Below are positions 47,496-58,300 of a stretch of 64,000 bases of DNA, one piece after another. This DNA comes from Alphaproteobacteria bacterium 43-37 (GTDB lineage: Bacteria; Pseudomonadota; Alphaproteobacteria; 43-37), in the NCBI GenBank assembly GCA_001897475.1, contig MKSY01000030.1:20838-84837 (forward strand), in the 5' to 3' direction. Each line of letters begins with the position of its first letter. The first letter of the stretch is position 1. The notes beneath the pieces were generated by a model. It had not been told where the DNA came from, did no database searches, and saw only the letters and a program-made list of their open reading frames with translations. The position numbers were made by a program, and so were the translations under genes.

Positions 47496-48488
47496 TCAAT
47501 CATTAGCATCAATGCTCGGCTTTGATGTGAACAAAGGCCATTTCTCACGAATTTCTTGAAAGACATTATAAAATAGGGGATTGGGAAATAATTTTATGCC
47601 AACATCTTTTTGAGAACCTTGGTTGTCATATCCTCTATTCATTTCATTGCCTAAAAAGGATTGCTCGCTGATAAACCCGACTGCATGAATTCTTTCTCTA
47701 AGGTGTTCAAATCCCTCATGAGAACAAAAGGCCTCAAATATACCTTTTACAGGCTCTTTCCTTCCATCCTTATTAACCCAAAATCTTACTAACGCCCAAG
47801 CGTCTTCCTTTTGGGTTCTTGCCACGTATTCACTACCGTATAAAATATTTTGACAATCAAATCCATCACACGCTCCGATGTTAAACCCCCTCATGTCAAT
47901 AATGATTACATGATAATCTTTTTGACCGCTTTGAATCTTAGGGAATTTAATAGGTTTGCCTTTATCAGCATTATAAACTTTACCAACGATTGCTTTTTGA
48001 GTCCTCATAATATCCACTACCTCAGCCGCGTTTTCTATATTCTCAGTTGTAATGCTGCTGGTATAGGTGAATGTATTACCATTCTGAGTTGTAGCTTTTT
48101 TGACAGCCTCGCTGTCTCTTAAGGTGGTAAGCTCGACCAGCCACGAATTTTCCTCGTCTGGCTTTTTGATCTTAAAATCAACCGAAGTTTTTTCTACGCC
48201 GGTTTTAAATTCATACGTGCAACCGCATTGGGCGTTAAGTATAGCTCGAGCAAATCTTAATTCAAAAAAAGCTGATTTAGCGTTGACAATAGAGTCATAA
48301 TCTTTGTTTGAGCTTAGCCCAAGAGGGAGGTTTATGGCATAAGTTAGGGCTTTCCTAACTTTATCATCACCTACTAGGGGCTGTGCCCATGAGATTTCGC
48401 ATAGCTCTTTATATGCTTGGTTGCTGAGTTCAACCTCGTCACTTCTAAGAGGATCGCTCCATTGGCCTGGGTGGGGTTTATTAGACAT
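47496..48488 (-). CDS. Uncharacterised protein with PD-(D/E)XK-like signature
   Basis: A 330-aa protein of no family I recognise. The segment FFELRFARAIL (residues about 72-82), then KTSVDFKI (Asp) and, after a short gap, WLVELTTLR (Glu) has the order E...D...ExT seen in PD-(D/E)XK nucleases. The C-terminal half is rich in aromatic residues (FGFDC-like GACDGFDCQNILYGSEYVAR). Lone, AT-rich and convergent with the recombinase in a prophage cargo slot, it is a candidate anti-phage nuclease. The motif is inferred by eye and may be coincidental. Confidence 0.5.
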   Translation of the reverse strand: MSNKPHPGQWSDPLRSDEVELSNQAYKELCEISWAQPLVGDDKVRKALTYAINLPLGLSSNKDYDSIVNAKSAFFELRFARAILNAQCGCTYEFKTGVEKTSVDFKIKKPDEENSWLVELTTLRDSEAVKKATTQNGNTFTYTSSITTENIENAAEVVDIMRTQKAIVGKVYNADKGKPIKFPKIQSGQKDYHVIIIDMRGFNIGACDGFDCQNILYGSEYVARTQKEDAWALVRFWVNKDGRKEPVKGIFEAFCSHEGFEHLRERIHAVGFISEQSFLGNEMNRGYDNQGSQKDVGIKLFPNPLFYNVFQEIREKWPLFTSKPSIDAND

Positions 48489-48688
48489 ATTTCACCTTTT
48501 TCTTTGATACAAATATTTAGTAGTATTGTTTGATTTTTTTTAATCGAAATATATATATTATTTAAAGGCTTATTTACAAAAAAATTGCAAGGCTTATCTG
48601 TTGACTTTTACATTAATCATTTAATAATATAATTTTGTATAAGAGCTTTTGATCTTAAGCGACAAACGGAAAGACTAAAGGAGGGGTT

Positions 48689-49491
48689 GTGGTTATTACC
48701 TTCAACAGGATTCATGGAAGTTTTTTATTTCTGGTGGCAGTCCTAGCATGCTTCAATCTTGCATTCTCAAATGTGGAAGTGAGAGAGGAGTATTTGGAAT
48801 GTGTTCCACCCATAACAGTTTATACACATTTTGCATACTTATCCCCAGCAGACGGTGGTTGTGATTCTGAAAAATATCTCACTTCGCCTAAGCTCTCCAC
48901 TCATGCTCATGTTAACCCAAGAGATAATGAATGTTATAACTGGGTTATGTTACTCCTAACTCCTGAGCCCACGGAACAATATAAATCTATCACTGTAAAG
49001 ATGGGTTATTTTCAAGATATTTCAATCGCGAGAGCACTAGTATCTCTTGCAAGCACAGGTGTTAAGGTAACTGTTGACGCCGGCTTAGAAGAGAATGAGT
49101 GCTCAAAAAAGGTGAAGACGCTCTTAGTAGGTAAACCAAACTTAACTGCAACATGGCATGGCCCGCAAGTTACATGGGAAAGTGGCAAAAAATGGGGCAT
49201 TTACCATCCCAAAATGCTACAAGTTATTTTATGATCGTTATGATGAAGGAAGCACGACACGTTTTACTCGCGTTACTTACACTCTAAATGGCTCGTATAA
49301 TTTTACCCCTGCTGCCTGGCGTACGAATGTAGAAGGCGTTTCGGTAATAAAAACCTCAAAAAAAATGATAAAAATAAAGAAAGTCGTTGCAGCAGCAAAA
49401 AAAACCTGGAGCTGTTAATGCTACGGGCGCTGAAATAGTAGACCTTGCAAAAGGAATTGCAGCCATTCCGTTGGGTAAGCCTCTGACTTAG
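48689..49491 (+). pseudogene. Secreted phospholipase-D-like protein, frameshifted
   Basis: Starts at GTG with an excellent RBS (AAAGGAGG) and a signal peptide (FLFLVAVLACFNLAFS). The first frame runs to 49234 and ends just after YHPKM. A +/-1 shift near 49210 continues as LFYDRYDEGSTTRF...LNGSYNFTPAAWRTNVEGVSVI. Together these give the PLD pattern H-P-K, then G-S-x-N-F-T and N-x-E. A second shift at the eight-A run near 49403 restores a further tail (GAVNATGAEIVDLAKG) to a stop at 49491. It is an envelope or secreted PLD-family nuclease/phosphodiesterase, now probably inactive, unless the two shifts are sequencing errors. Confidence 0.65.
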
Positions 49492-49508
49492 GTTGGAAGT
49501 TTATAATT

Positions 49509-51178
49509 TTATCTATGCTTTATCCAACTGTATGTTCTTTTGTCAGAATGCCTCCCAACCGCACACTGCTTGAACCTCTCCAGCTCATCATCCATCAACC
49601 TTTCCTTATGTTCCTGCTCATTCCTTTCCGTATCCTTAGCCATTTGATCAACCCAATAGCTAATGGCCATGGCAAGGGCTTCTAGCCGATCATCATGACC
49701 CAGGGCTCCTCTATCTTTTGTGATGCGGGTCATTTGATAAAACAATTTTTGGGTTGCCTCGGCTGTGGATTCAAAATCTTGCTTGATTAACCGTTTGTCG
49801 ATGATGAGGCGATGTTGGTTCATGACAGGCTCAAGCGTGTCAATGATCCTTCGCTCCTTTTGGGTGCTGTGGCGGATTTCTTCAACGGTTGTGTTGTGGT
49901 GTTTATGCAAGATGGGTTTGAACAGCTGGGTAAACATTCCATCCCCAAAGTTGGATTCGATCTGGATGAGGTTCACCTGTTGCTCTTTAGCTATCTTGGC
50001 AAGCAGCTCTAGGGTTTCTGGCGAATATCCTCCTTTGAGGCCACCAGAGGCTGTCAGGAACAGGTAACCTTTGAGCATTTTGACCACAGCATACCCGGTC
50101 TCATCCTGCCCACGCCCTGATGGGTCAATCGTCATGATAGAGCCAGAGTAATTATCCCATTCTTCTGAGATGTAAAGAGGAGCATAAAACTTATCTCCAT
50201 AAAGCCCCATGGTTGGTAAATCGAAAAGTGCTTTTTCATAAGATGAACACCAAGCCACCTTAACTGGAACAATATCACTGTTCACATCCATCACAATGAG
50301 GTCAGACAGTTTCAGCGGGTACTTGTTGGCATCACTAAGAGATGTATCCAACATAAATTGCAAGGCAAACCCTGTTTTACCATAGACGACCTCTCGCTCT
50401 GTTAACTCAAGATCACTAAACCGTTTGGGATCAGTGGGCGTCAGCACTGGCGAGTCTGCCATGAGCTTGCGGATATAAGGAGCGAGCCTATTACCATAAG
50501 ATGACAGTTTATTATTGGCCGGCGTTCTGGCTGGCCAAAGCCTTGTGGTGTAGCCACTTTCCTCCAGATGATGATAAATGCTCATTTCTGTTTGAGGAGT
50601 GCCAAGGAAGATGATTCGGCCACCTGGCTTAATGACAGCCTCAAATTCCTTGATGGTGGTGAAGAGCTTTTCGCGCATCATAGGGGTTTGGGAGTTATTC
50701 AAAACCTCAACGTCATCGGCAATCACGATATCGGCTCGGCTTCCTGTAATCTGCCCTGTTATGCCAATGCTTTTAACAGAAGGCGCTTGAGACGCTTTGG
50801 CTGGCCCAACATCAAAGGCAATGTTAGCATCGCGTTGATTATCTCTGGGGCGGATGGAATACAGGATAGGCAGTTCATAGATGAGGCGCCGGGTGAAGGT
50901 GGAAAAGTCATCCGCCCTCTGCTTGCTGGCTGAGACGACAAGGATGTGAGCTGAGGATTGCGAAGCAGGCTCCAGCAGACAAAGGCCGACGTGATCCAGG
51001 ACTTGCCAACACCACGAAATGCTTCGATCACACACCGCCTCGGCCCATGCTGAAGGAAATGGGCAATGTCATGCTGAATTGGTGTGGGTGGTGACAAATG
51101 CAGATGCTCCCACACCAGGCAGAGGAATTGACGGAAGTCTGTAAGGATAGGGTGAACCCCAGATGGTTGAGTGTTCAT
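49509..51178 (-). pseudogene. Terminase large subunit, frameshifted (phi2)
   Basis: The N-terminal part (start 51178) contains FRGVGKSWIT and runs in one frame until about 50950. There one base is missing relative to phi1 (GGATGTGAG against GGATGTTGAG), and the rest continues in another frame to 49509 with the Walker B and nuclease motifs intact. Packaging should therefore fail. The final residues (RHSDKRTYSWIKHR) are unrelated to those of phi1, marking the cargo boundary. Confidence 0.88.
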
Positions 51179-51280
51179 AGCGTCCTTTCATGTTTATTTA
51201 TCTAAGGCTCACTTTTTACTCTGTTTTAAGAAGGTTTGTGTGATATAGAATGTGACTTGTGATCGTAAGGATTTTTAAAA

Positions 51281-52201
51281 ATGAGTGAGAAAGTAACTCC
51301 GCGCGTTGATTTAGCATTCAAGAAACTCTTTGGGGTGGAAGAGAACAAGGATTTGCTGATCTCCCTCATCAACGCCATTGTGTCCGAAGAAGACCAGGTG
51401 GCAGACATTACTCTTTTGAATCCCTACAATCCCCAGAATTTTCGTGACGACAAGCTCTCCATCCTGGATATCAAAGCCCAAAGCATCATAGGAAAACGCT
51501 ATAATATTGAGATTCAAATCACCCCGGATGCGGATTATGACAAGCGAGCCCTTTATTATTGGGCTAAGCTCTACACCGAGCAGCTTCAAAAGTCTGAAGG
51601 CTATGCCAGCTTGAACAAAGCCATTGGCATTCATATCCTCAACTTCTTTTCTGTTCCTGGATCAAAGAAATATCACAATGTATTTCATTTGAAAGAAAAA
51701 GACACAGGCATTCATTATTTTAAAAACATGGAGCTGCATACCATTGAGCTTTCAAAATTTGAAGCCAAGCTCAAAGAGGATGGCGATGAGCGGGAAGCAT
51801 TGCTGCGTGCGATCCAAACATCCCTTGGTCGTTGGGTGGCCTTTTTGACACATCATGACCGCTTGACCAATGTTCCCCTCAATGATCCCCAAGTAGAGCG
51901 GGCATTGGGTGTGATTGACGAGATGAACCTCAACACTCAAGAGCGTGATCTTTACGAAGGGCACCTCAAGTGGCTCTGGACAGAGGCCGCCGCCCTGAAG
52001 ACAGTAGCCCAGGACAGTTTTGAAGAAGGTAAAGCCGAGGGCCTTGAGAAGGGAACAGCCATTGGCCTTGAGAAAGGCATAAAAACAGGCGGCCAACTCA
52101 AAGCCTTAGAAATCGCCAAAGCTATGTTGAACAGAGGTATGGATATCCAGGCGGTTTCGGATTTAACAGGTCTTTCCATTGAAATGATCCAAGGCTCTTG
52201 A
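51281..52201 (+). CDS. Rpn/PDDEXK_2 family recombination-promoting nuclease
   Basis: A 306-aa protein of the PF12784 family: VDLAFKKLFG at the N-terminus, then SILDIKAQ (Asp) and NIEIQI (Glu-x-Gln) forming the nuclease motif, and the family C-terminal EGKAEGLEKGTAIGLEKG repeats. Rpn proteins are mobile DNA nucleases related to transposases. It is inserted between phi2 TerS and TerL, which are only 24 bp apart in phi1, and on the opposite strand. About 1.08 kb was gained. Confidence 0.9.
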   Translation: MSEKVTPRVDLAFKKLFGVEENKDLLISLINAIVSEEDQVADITLLNPYNPQNFRDDKLSILDIKAQSIIGKRYNIEIQITPDADYDKRALYYWAKLYTEQLQKSEGYASLNKAIGIHILNFFSVPGSKKYHNVFHLKEKDTGIHYFKNMELHTIELSKFEAKLKEDGDEREALLRAIQTSLGRWVAFLTHHDRLTNVPLNDPQVERALGVIDEMNLNTQERDLYEGHLKWLWTEAAALKTVAQDSFEEGKAEGLEKGTAIGLEKGIKTGGQLKALEIAKAMLNRGMDIQAVSDLTGLSIEMIQGS

Positions 52202-52268
52202 GGGCAAATGACCGCCTAGCCTAAACTCACCTCACTTCCTTCTTCCATCAAATCAATCCCCGCAGGCT

Positions 52269-52484
52269 TTAATGCACATCATCCAAATCAAAGGTTTGGA
52301 TATTCTCAAACAAGGCGCTCATGTGAGAGCCTGGAGTTGGTAAGCTCTCAATGCCATTATCCTTAAGAAACTGTCTGGCAACACTTAGGAGTGCTGGTGT
52401 TGAATCCCCTTCCTTGATGCGCTCAAGTAACACGAGTGTGAGTTGCTCATGAAGCTCTTCAAGGGTTGATCGTTTTGAGCTCAT
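52269..52484 (-). CDS. Terminase small subunit (phi2)
   Basis: A 71-aa near-identical copy of the phi1 TerS (TPALLSVARQFLKDNGIESL conserved; changes only near both ends). Intact, but separated from its TerL by the Rpn gene. Confidence 0.78.
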   Translation of the reverse strand: MSSKRSTLEELHEQLTLVLLERIKEGDSTPALLSVARQFLKDNGIESLPTPGSHMSALFENIQTFDLDDVH

Positions 52485-52747
52485 GGTTGCTCCTCTCTTC
52501 TGATTCTGATTTCTTGATGCTCATCAAAGTGATTTGGCTGAATGTGTTTAATCACCAGAGAAGCGATGATGGAACAAAGAGCCAAGGCTCCTGCCAAATA
52601 AGCCTGCGTCTTCTCCTGCTTGCTCAAACGCTTGTCATGGGTTTTGATGGTCTCACTTGTATCAGCTTGGCTGGACAACAGGGAGTCAACTTTTCCTTCA
52701 AGTCTTCCCAGCATAAGGAGGATTTTGTTGGTGGTTGGTTCTGTCAT
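52481..52747 (-). CDS. Coiled-coil single-TM protein (phi2)
   Basis: An 88-aa copy of the 26920 gene. It keeps the LLMLGRLEGKVDSLLSSQAD coiled coil and the ALALCSIIASLVIKHIQ membrane helix. It overlaps TerS by 4 bp as in phi1. Holin or lysis accessory role inferred from position. Confidence 0.55.
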   Translation of the reverse strand: MTEPTTNKILLMLGRLEGKVDSLLSSQADTSETIKTHDKRLSKQEKTQAYLAGALALCSIIASLVIKHIQPNHFDEHQEIRIRREEQP

Positions 52748-52764
52748 TCGTTTAACCTTTCATT

Positions 52765-54477
52765 TTAAGGCTGTGGACTTGGTGTTGTCACTTGTGACGT
52801 TGCCTCTTGAGGCTTTGCAACTGGTTGCATTGGTGTTGGAGTTACTGTGGGAGTTTGTAAACTTGTTTGCGTGGGCTCAGTTGTAGTGGTTGGAGCTGGG
52901 CTACTGGATGGAATGAGTGGTTTATCAAGGTCTGCCATGACATCATCAATCAGAATACTTTTTATTTTTTGCCCATACTCAGTTAGTTCCAATTTGGCAC
53001 TAACCATTTGGTCATTATAAACTGCCGCTAATTCAGTTTTCTGTTGCTTAAAGTCATTTTTAAGCTGCTGCTTGAGGGCTTGAGCTTCTCTCAAAGTTTG
53101 CGCCACTGCCTCTTCTCGAGCTTTGATGGCCCCTAAAACTTCAAACATCTCTTTGTGCTTGTTTTGGTAATCAGCTTTAAATTCTTCAAATATTTTAGAA
53201 AGAAGCTGCTTGTAGGCGTCAATTTCCTTGGACTTAGCTTCAAGAGAAGCTTTCGATTGATCCGTATGATCCTGGCAGTTGCGCAAGAGTTCCCGATGCC
53301 GACCAGTCAGCTCCGCAATTTCCGCAATAGAATCAAGCCTGGTTTTGATAATGCTGTCTTGAGCAGCTTTGAGGTTAGTAGACAGGTCAGTCTCGCATTT
53401 TGCGGCAATAGCTTTAACCTGCTCTAGATTGGCTTTGGCTTCTTGATGCAATGTTTTCATATTCTTGGTGGATTCTTGAGATAAAGCCTCATTAGCTTGC
53501 TTGGCTTCAGCGGCGGCAACTTTGCTTTGATCGTGAAGGGCTTGAGTTTTGGTCAAAAGCTCTTCCATACTGGTTTGTTTTTGGGTGGCCGTGTCTTTGA
53601 ACTGCTTTTCTTGGGTCTCGATATCAGCCAAAACTTTCTGCCTAAGGCTTTCAATATTGTCCGAAGAGTTTTTGGCCTTTGATTCGATTGCCTCTGCTGC
53701 GCTCATAACTTTCGCATCAATGTTATCGGATGCGCTTTTGGCGCCAGCCTCAAAGGCGGCTGCCTTTGCTTGCAATTGCTCCACCAAAGCCTTGGCTTGA
53801 CCGGCATGCATGTGAGCATCAGACACCGCCTTAATGCCCGTTTGAGTAAAGCGATCTTCAATGGATTGCATCTGTTTGGACTTATCCTCTAACTTAGAGA
53901 GTAAGTCATAGACTTTACTTTCAACAGACTGGACGGAATTCTGGACAGCTTTACTTATCTCTTGGTGGGCTTTCACTTGAGCTTCAATGGATGCCGCTGT
54001 TTTGATAAACTGCTCTTCCTTTTCTTTGTATAAAGATTTTACAAAGCTTACGGATGCCGCATCAGAATCATCTTTTGGAAACCCAAGAAGCGTGATGCGA
54101 TTGCCCCGCAAAGAACAAATACCATCACTCGGCACAAGCGCCTTTTCAAACGTTTCTTCTAGCTCTTGAAGTTTGAGCAAGGATTGTTGAGCATTTTTGG
54201 ACAAAGCCTCATTGTTAATGGCTCCTGCTTGGAACTTTTGGGCCAAATCATGGATCGATGTTTTGCGCGTAATGGTAACTTTGGCTCCAGCCTTGGGAAT
54301 GAAGTTCATTTTGATGGAATTGTTATGTGAGAGGTATTCAGCCTGAATAGGCTTGCCATCCGGTGGAACGTCTCCTGTTAGGCTAATTTTTAAATCTTGC
54401 TGTGAAATGAATGGGAATGGTACTTGGAAGACGTCCGCCTTTCCGTCAGCCGTGTAGGTTACATAGCTCATAGCCAT
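52765..54477 (-). CDS. Tail fibre protein (phi2)
   Basis: A 570-aa paralogue of the phi1 fibre. The gp17-like anchor and the coiled-coil rod are well conserved, with scattered substitutions. The disordered Thr/Pro/Gln tail is shorter and different (PTTTTEPTQTSLQTPT), and one anchor segment differs (LLGFPKDDSDAASVSFVKSL). Divergence concentrated at the distal end is what host-range selection would produce. Confidence 0.78.
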   Translation of the reverse strand: MAMSYVTYTADGKADVFQVPFPFISQQDLKISLTGDVPPDGKPIQAEYLSHNNSIKMNFIPKAGAKVTITRKTSIHDLAQKFQAGAINNEALSKNAQQSLLKLQELEETFEKALVPSDGICSLRGNRITLLGFPKDDSDAASVSFVKSLYKEKEEQFIKTAASIEAQVKAHQEISKAVQNSVQSVESKVYDLLSKLEDKSKQMQSIEDRFTQTGIKAVSDAHMHAGQAKALVEQLQAKAAAFEAGAKSASDNIDAKVMSAAEAIESKAKNSSDNIESLRQKVLADIETQEKQFKDTATQKQTSMEELLTKTQALHDQSKVAAAEAKQANEALSQESTKNMKTLHQEAKANLEQVKAIAAKCETDLSTNLKAAQDSIIKTRLDSIAEIAELTGRHRELLRNCQDHTDQSKASLEAKSKEIDAYKQLLSKIFEEFKADYQNKHKEMFEVLGAIKAREEAVAQTLREAQALKQQLKNDFKQQKTELAAVYNDQMVSAKLELTEYGQKIKSILIDDVMADLDKPLIPSSSPAPTTTTEPTQTSLQTPTVTPTPMQPVAKPQEATSQVTTPSPQP

Positions 54478-54551
54478 GGGTTTTGACTCCTTGAGTTAAG
54501 ATGTTGGGGGATTAAATTGTTAGGAGATAGTGGTGAGTTCGTTGGTTTGCT

Positions 54552-55295
54552 TTACCGGGGCGAGCTGCCTGATCGGCTTTCAACTCTATATAATGAGCCG
54601 CGTAAGGACTCGAGCTCACTCTTAATGCTAGTCATCTCAGATTGAAGGGAATGCACAGATTGTTGCAAAGAGTTGACCTCGCTCCAACGCTGATTGGCTA
54701 CATTCACAGCATGATTAGCCACCCCTTCAATGCGCGAAGCATCATATTGAAGTTTGCCTGTGCCTTCTTGGATCAGCTGATGAATCGATTGCCGATGAGA
54801 AGACATTTCGTGCAATAGCTCTGCTTTTAGTTTGTGGCAGTTTTCGAATGTGTGCATGGTTTTGGTATAAAGCTTATCCATCTGGGCTAAAAGCTCAATG
54901 CTGTTGGTTTTAAAATCTTTGAGAATGGGCTCAATATCTGAATGGATAGTTTGTTTGAGTTGATCAATTTGTGTAGTTGCAGCAAGCTGAGGCAACCTCG
55001 GCTGAGACAGTCTTGACTGAGGCAGCCCCGGCTGAGGTTCTTCAAGCTGGTTGAGGGAAGGGCCGGCTTTCTCTAGCTCCTCACCATCCTTGACAATACA
55101 AGATGCGCAAACAATTTTAATGCGTGCACCCAAGGCTGGCGCTTCCAAAAGCTTGATAGTGTGGTTATGGTCAATCTTTTCGAATGGCAGCAGACTGTCA
55201 TCCACATAGACAGTGAACACATCCTCTGCCTCATAGGCAAAAGAAATGGAGTATAGCTTTTGCACCCCATCGGCCGTGTAGGTAATGGTTTTCAT
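54552..55295 (-). CDS. Second fibre/adaptor protein (phi2)
   Basis: A 247-aa paralogue of the 29042 gene, 13 residues longer. The gain lies in the linker (about residues 83-103: LPQSRLSQPRLPQ), encoded by 15-bp repeats. N-terminal anchor and coiled-coil parts are nearly unchanged. Confidence 0.65.
   Translation of the reverse strand: MKTITYTADGVQKLYSISFAYEAEDVFTVYVDDSLLPFEKIDHNHTIKLLEAPALGARIKIVCASCIVKDGEELEKAGPSLNQLEEPQPGLPQSRLSQPRLPQLAATTQIDQLKQTIHSDIEPILKDFKTNSIELLAQMDKLYTKTMHTFENCHKLKAELLHEMSSHRQSIHQLIQEGTGKLQYDASRIEGVANHAVNVANQRWSEVNSLQQSVHSLQSEMTSIKSELESLRGSLYRVESRSGSSPR
54987..55046. repeat. Four 15-bp repeats with dyad symmetry in a fibre gene (phi2)
   Basis: CTGAGG-CAA-CCTCGG, CTGAGA-CAG-TCTTGA, CTGAGG-CAG-CCCCGG and CTGAGG-TTC-TTCAAG start at 54987, 55002, 55017 and 55032. 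The first is nearly a perfect hairpin; the others are degenerate. The phi1 gene lacks the expansion. Confidence 0.65.
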
Positions 55296-55301
55296 AGGAT
55301 A

Positions 55302-58300
55302 CTAGTTTCCTCTTATCTTCTTTTTGCGCTGCTCCAAAACCTTTACATTCAGCTCTGGGTATTGCTCCAGAAGTTTGGCTTGGCCGAGTTTTCGGTAAAG
55401 CTGGATCACGCTTTTAATGGCATGCTGCTTATGGCCTTCAACCGACTCATCCCCTTCAGGCATGTGTTGGTAGCTGGCTGAAGACATGATGGTGCTTAGC
55501 ACTTTTTTCAAGTCCATATTAGAACTTGGCTTGGCACATAACTTAATGTAATTGTGATATTCCTCTGATGAAAGCAGGACGCCTCCGATCTCATCCATCG
55601 GGGGCCTTCCTGACATTTTAAGCCGGAACATCTCTTCTGCAACTAAGTCTTGGTTACTTTTTAAAGTAGCGATCCCTTTGAGCAGCCCTTGCCCCAGCGG
55701 GCTTGGGTAAGTTACCTCTTCTCCAAACAGGTTGAGCCTAGCTGGAAGCTCCTTTGAATATCCAGGCAACTGGCTTTTGTAAAAAGAGATCAATGATTCT
55801 AAATCCTCAAAAGGGTTTTTTGGTGTTAGGCGTTGGATAGGGTCGACCTCCTTGCGATGTTGCTTGACTGCATTGGGTACGAGAGTAGCTAGGTAATTAG
55901 CGGCAAACCTTTGCCCATACCGATTTCCATCACTTAACGCATTGAGCAGATTAGTTAAGCCCACCAGATAGCCCCTTGTGTTGATGTTTTGAGAAATGGC
56001 AATCAAGGAAGCTGTGGCCAGATTCTCTTTTTCTGCATCTGGCAGTTCATGGAAGATATGATGAAGATCAACGGCCAACCCAAAGAACATCCCAAATGGA
56101 TCAAGTTTGCTGAACTGAACATATTTTGTCTCTCCGCCTTCTTCTTGGAAAGCAAAGGAATAAGGCAACTTGCCGGTGTTGCGAAGGGCCTCGCCCTTGC
56201 CTTTGGGAACACCACCAGTAACGACGCCATCCTCAGCCAAGGAAAAGGCTGTGGCCCACAAAATCCACCCGCCAAACAGTTTGCCCAAAGCTTGTTTTTG
56301 CACCATCGGATCATTGGAGGTTAATTCTTGCCTATACTGCTTGGATAACAGATTAAGACCTGGTGTTCTGTGGTGAGCAAATTTGAGGATATTAGCAGGG
56401 GTTCGGATAAATGGAACAATGAATCTTAGACCAGGATGTTTATGGGCCATTTGGTTTAATGTGTGGGATAATGTTCCCTCTGCTAATGGTGTGGTAAAAC
56501 TGACTTCATCCGCAAAAGCTAAGGCTTTTTCATGAAGGTTGCCATACTGTTTAGGGTTTGCAAGGATGGATTCATAAAGCCCATCAGTTTGCTGCCCAAT
56601 TTGGTTTGCTAATCTCACTTCTTTTGCAGCTAAAGCTCTGATCGATGATCGGTAATTGATGATCTTGAAGAACTCATCTTCAGCTAGCAAGAACCGTCCT
56701 GGCAAGTTGATCGCCTTACCCAGATAATCTAATCCATGGATCATGGATGAGCGGATCGCTTCGGCATAATTGTTCTCTTCCAATGCTTTCATGATCGATT
56801 CTGCAGGAAGAAGGCCAAACCGTTCTGCGCTGATGGCTTTGGGCCTAGCAACATCATTGATGCTATGCCGGTTGATGAGGTTTCGATCCGCCATAAAGGC
56901 TTTTGCCGCGCCTTGAAGTGGGTTGGCGTGTGCAAAGGTTTCATCCGCATGACGGCATGAACCTAAAGCTGTCCACCTTACAATATCTTTTAAACTGTCA
57001 AAGATGCCACGGGTTAAATAGGTACCTTCTAAGAGCATATCTTTATCCGCCATAATAAGCCCTGCCGTAAACCGTTCTAGTGGTTGCCACAGAGTGTGGG
57101 CAGCCGTGGAAAGGATGTTGACCGCATGGGTGGATGGGCCAGATAAAACGCTGTTCATAAAATATTCTAAAACAGCGTCCCGGCTTTTCTCATAAAATGA
57201 AGGTTTGACTAGTTTTGCGAGCTCTTCATTGGATGGACAGGATGCAAACGTCTTGGCCAAGCTTCGAATGTTGGTAACACCTCCTTGCGCATCAAAGATT
57301 TCTGTCAGCTGTTTTTCGGATAGCTCTTTGCCATAAAAGGGCATTTTGAGAGTATTCAGTGACCTGGCTATGTTGGACTTAACCCCTTGGTACATTTTGA
57401 AAGTCTCCCCCGTAAGAGTTTTCAGCCTGATAAAATTGGCTATCTGTTCTGCCCCGGCTTCCCCAAGATCAATCTTCACCGCTTCTCGGCGTAAGGTTTC
57501 AAACAGGCTTTGCAGGTAAATGCCTGAAACCCTCAATTGAGAGTCCATCAGTTTAGAGCTGTTAAATAAAGTGTTGAGAGACGAGGTGACATTTTCAGGG
57601 CTTGAGCCAATGATGCCTGCAATTTTGTTGGTGTCTGCCCAAGACCGCACATTGCCTGTTGCCTCATTAATACCATCTGCCATGAGGTCTTGGAGGGTTT
57701 TCATGACTTTGATGGTATCATCAGATGAAGCGATATTGGCAAAATTGATACCACGACCAATAACCCGGCTTGCTGTTTCCTCATCAAAGTTGGCTAGGGC
57801 TTCTTTAAAAGCTTGAACGTGATGGGTTTGCAAGGATAATAGCGTTTCCCCTGAATCAGTTATGACACTGTGGGCTACAGGTGACGTTTCCAAGCCCAAA
57901 ACCTCTTGGCCTAAGTTATTGGACACTTTGGCTTCAGTAGTCACCCCACGCTTAAGCTTATCAGCCTCAATCGCTTGGTTTAAAGATTCAGGCCAATGGT
58001 CTTGCTCACTTTTTAAAAACAAACTTTCCAAATCCTGTTTGGCGGCCTCCGGCAGATCACCCCAAGCTCTGGATTGCAAGATACTAACCCAGCGCTCGGA
58101 TGCCTTTGCCATAAAGCTTTGACTAACTTCTGGACTCATCACTTCTGAGTTATGCTGCTGAGTCAATTCTTTCAAAGCCGCAAAATGATCTGGGTGACTG
58201 GCTGAGCCTGCCGTTTCCAAAATGATTTTTTGGACCAAGCTTTCATCAGCCATATGTCCTGACCAATAACTTAAATCACTGGCAGCATTGAGGATGCCTG

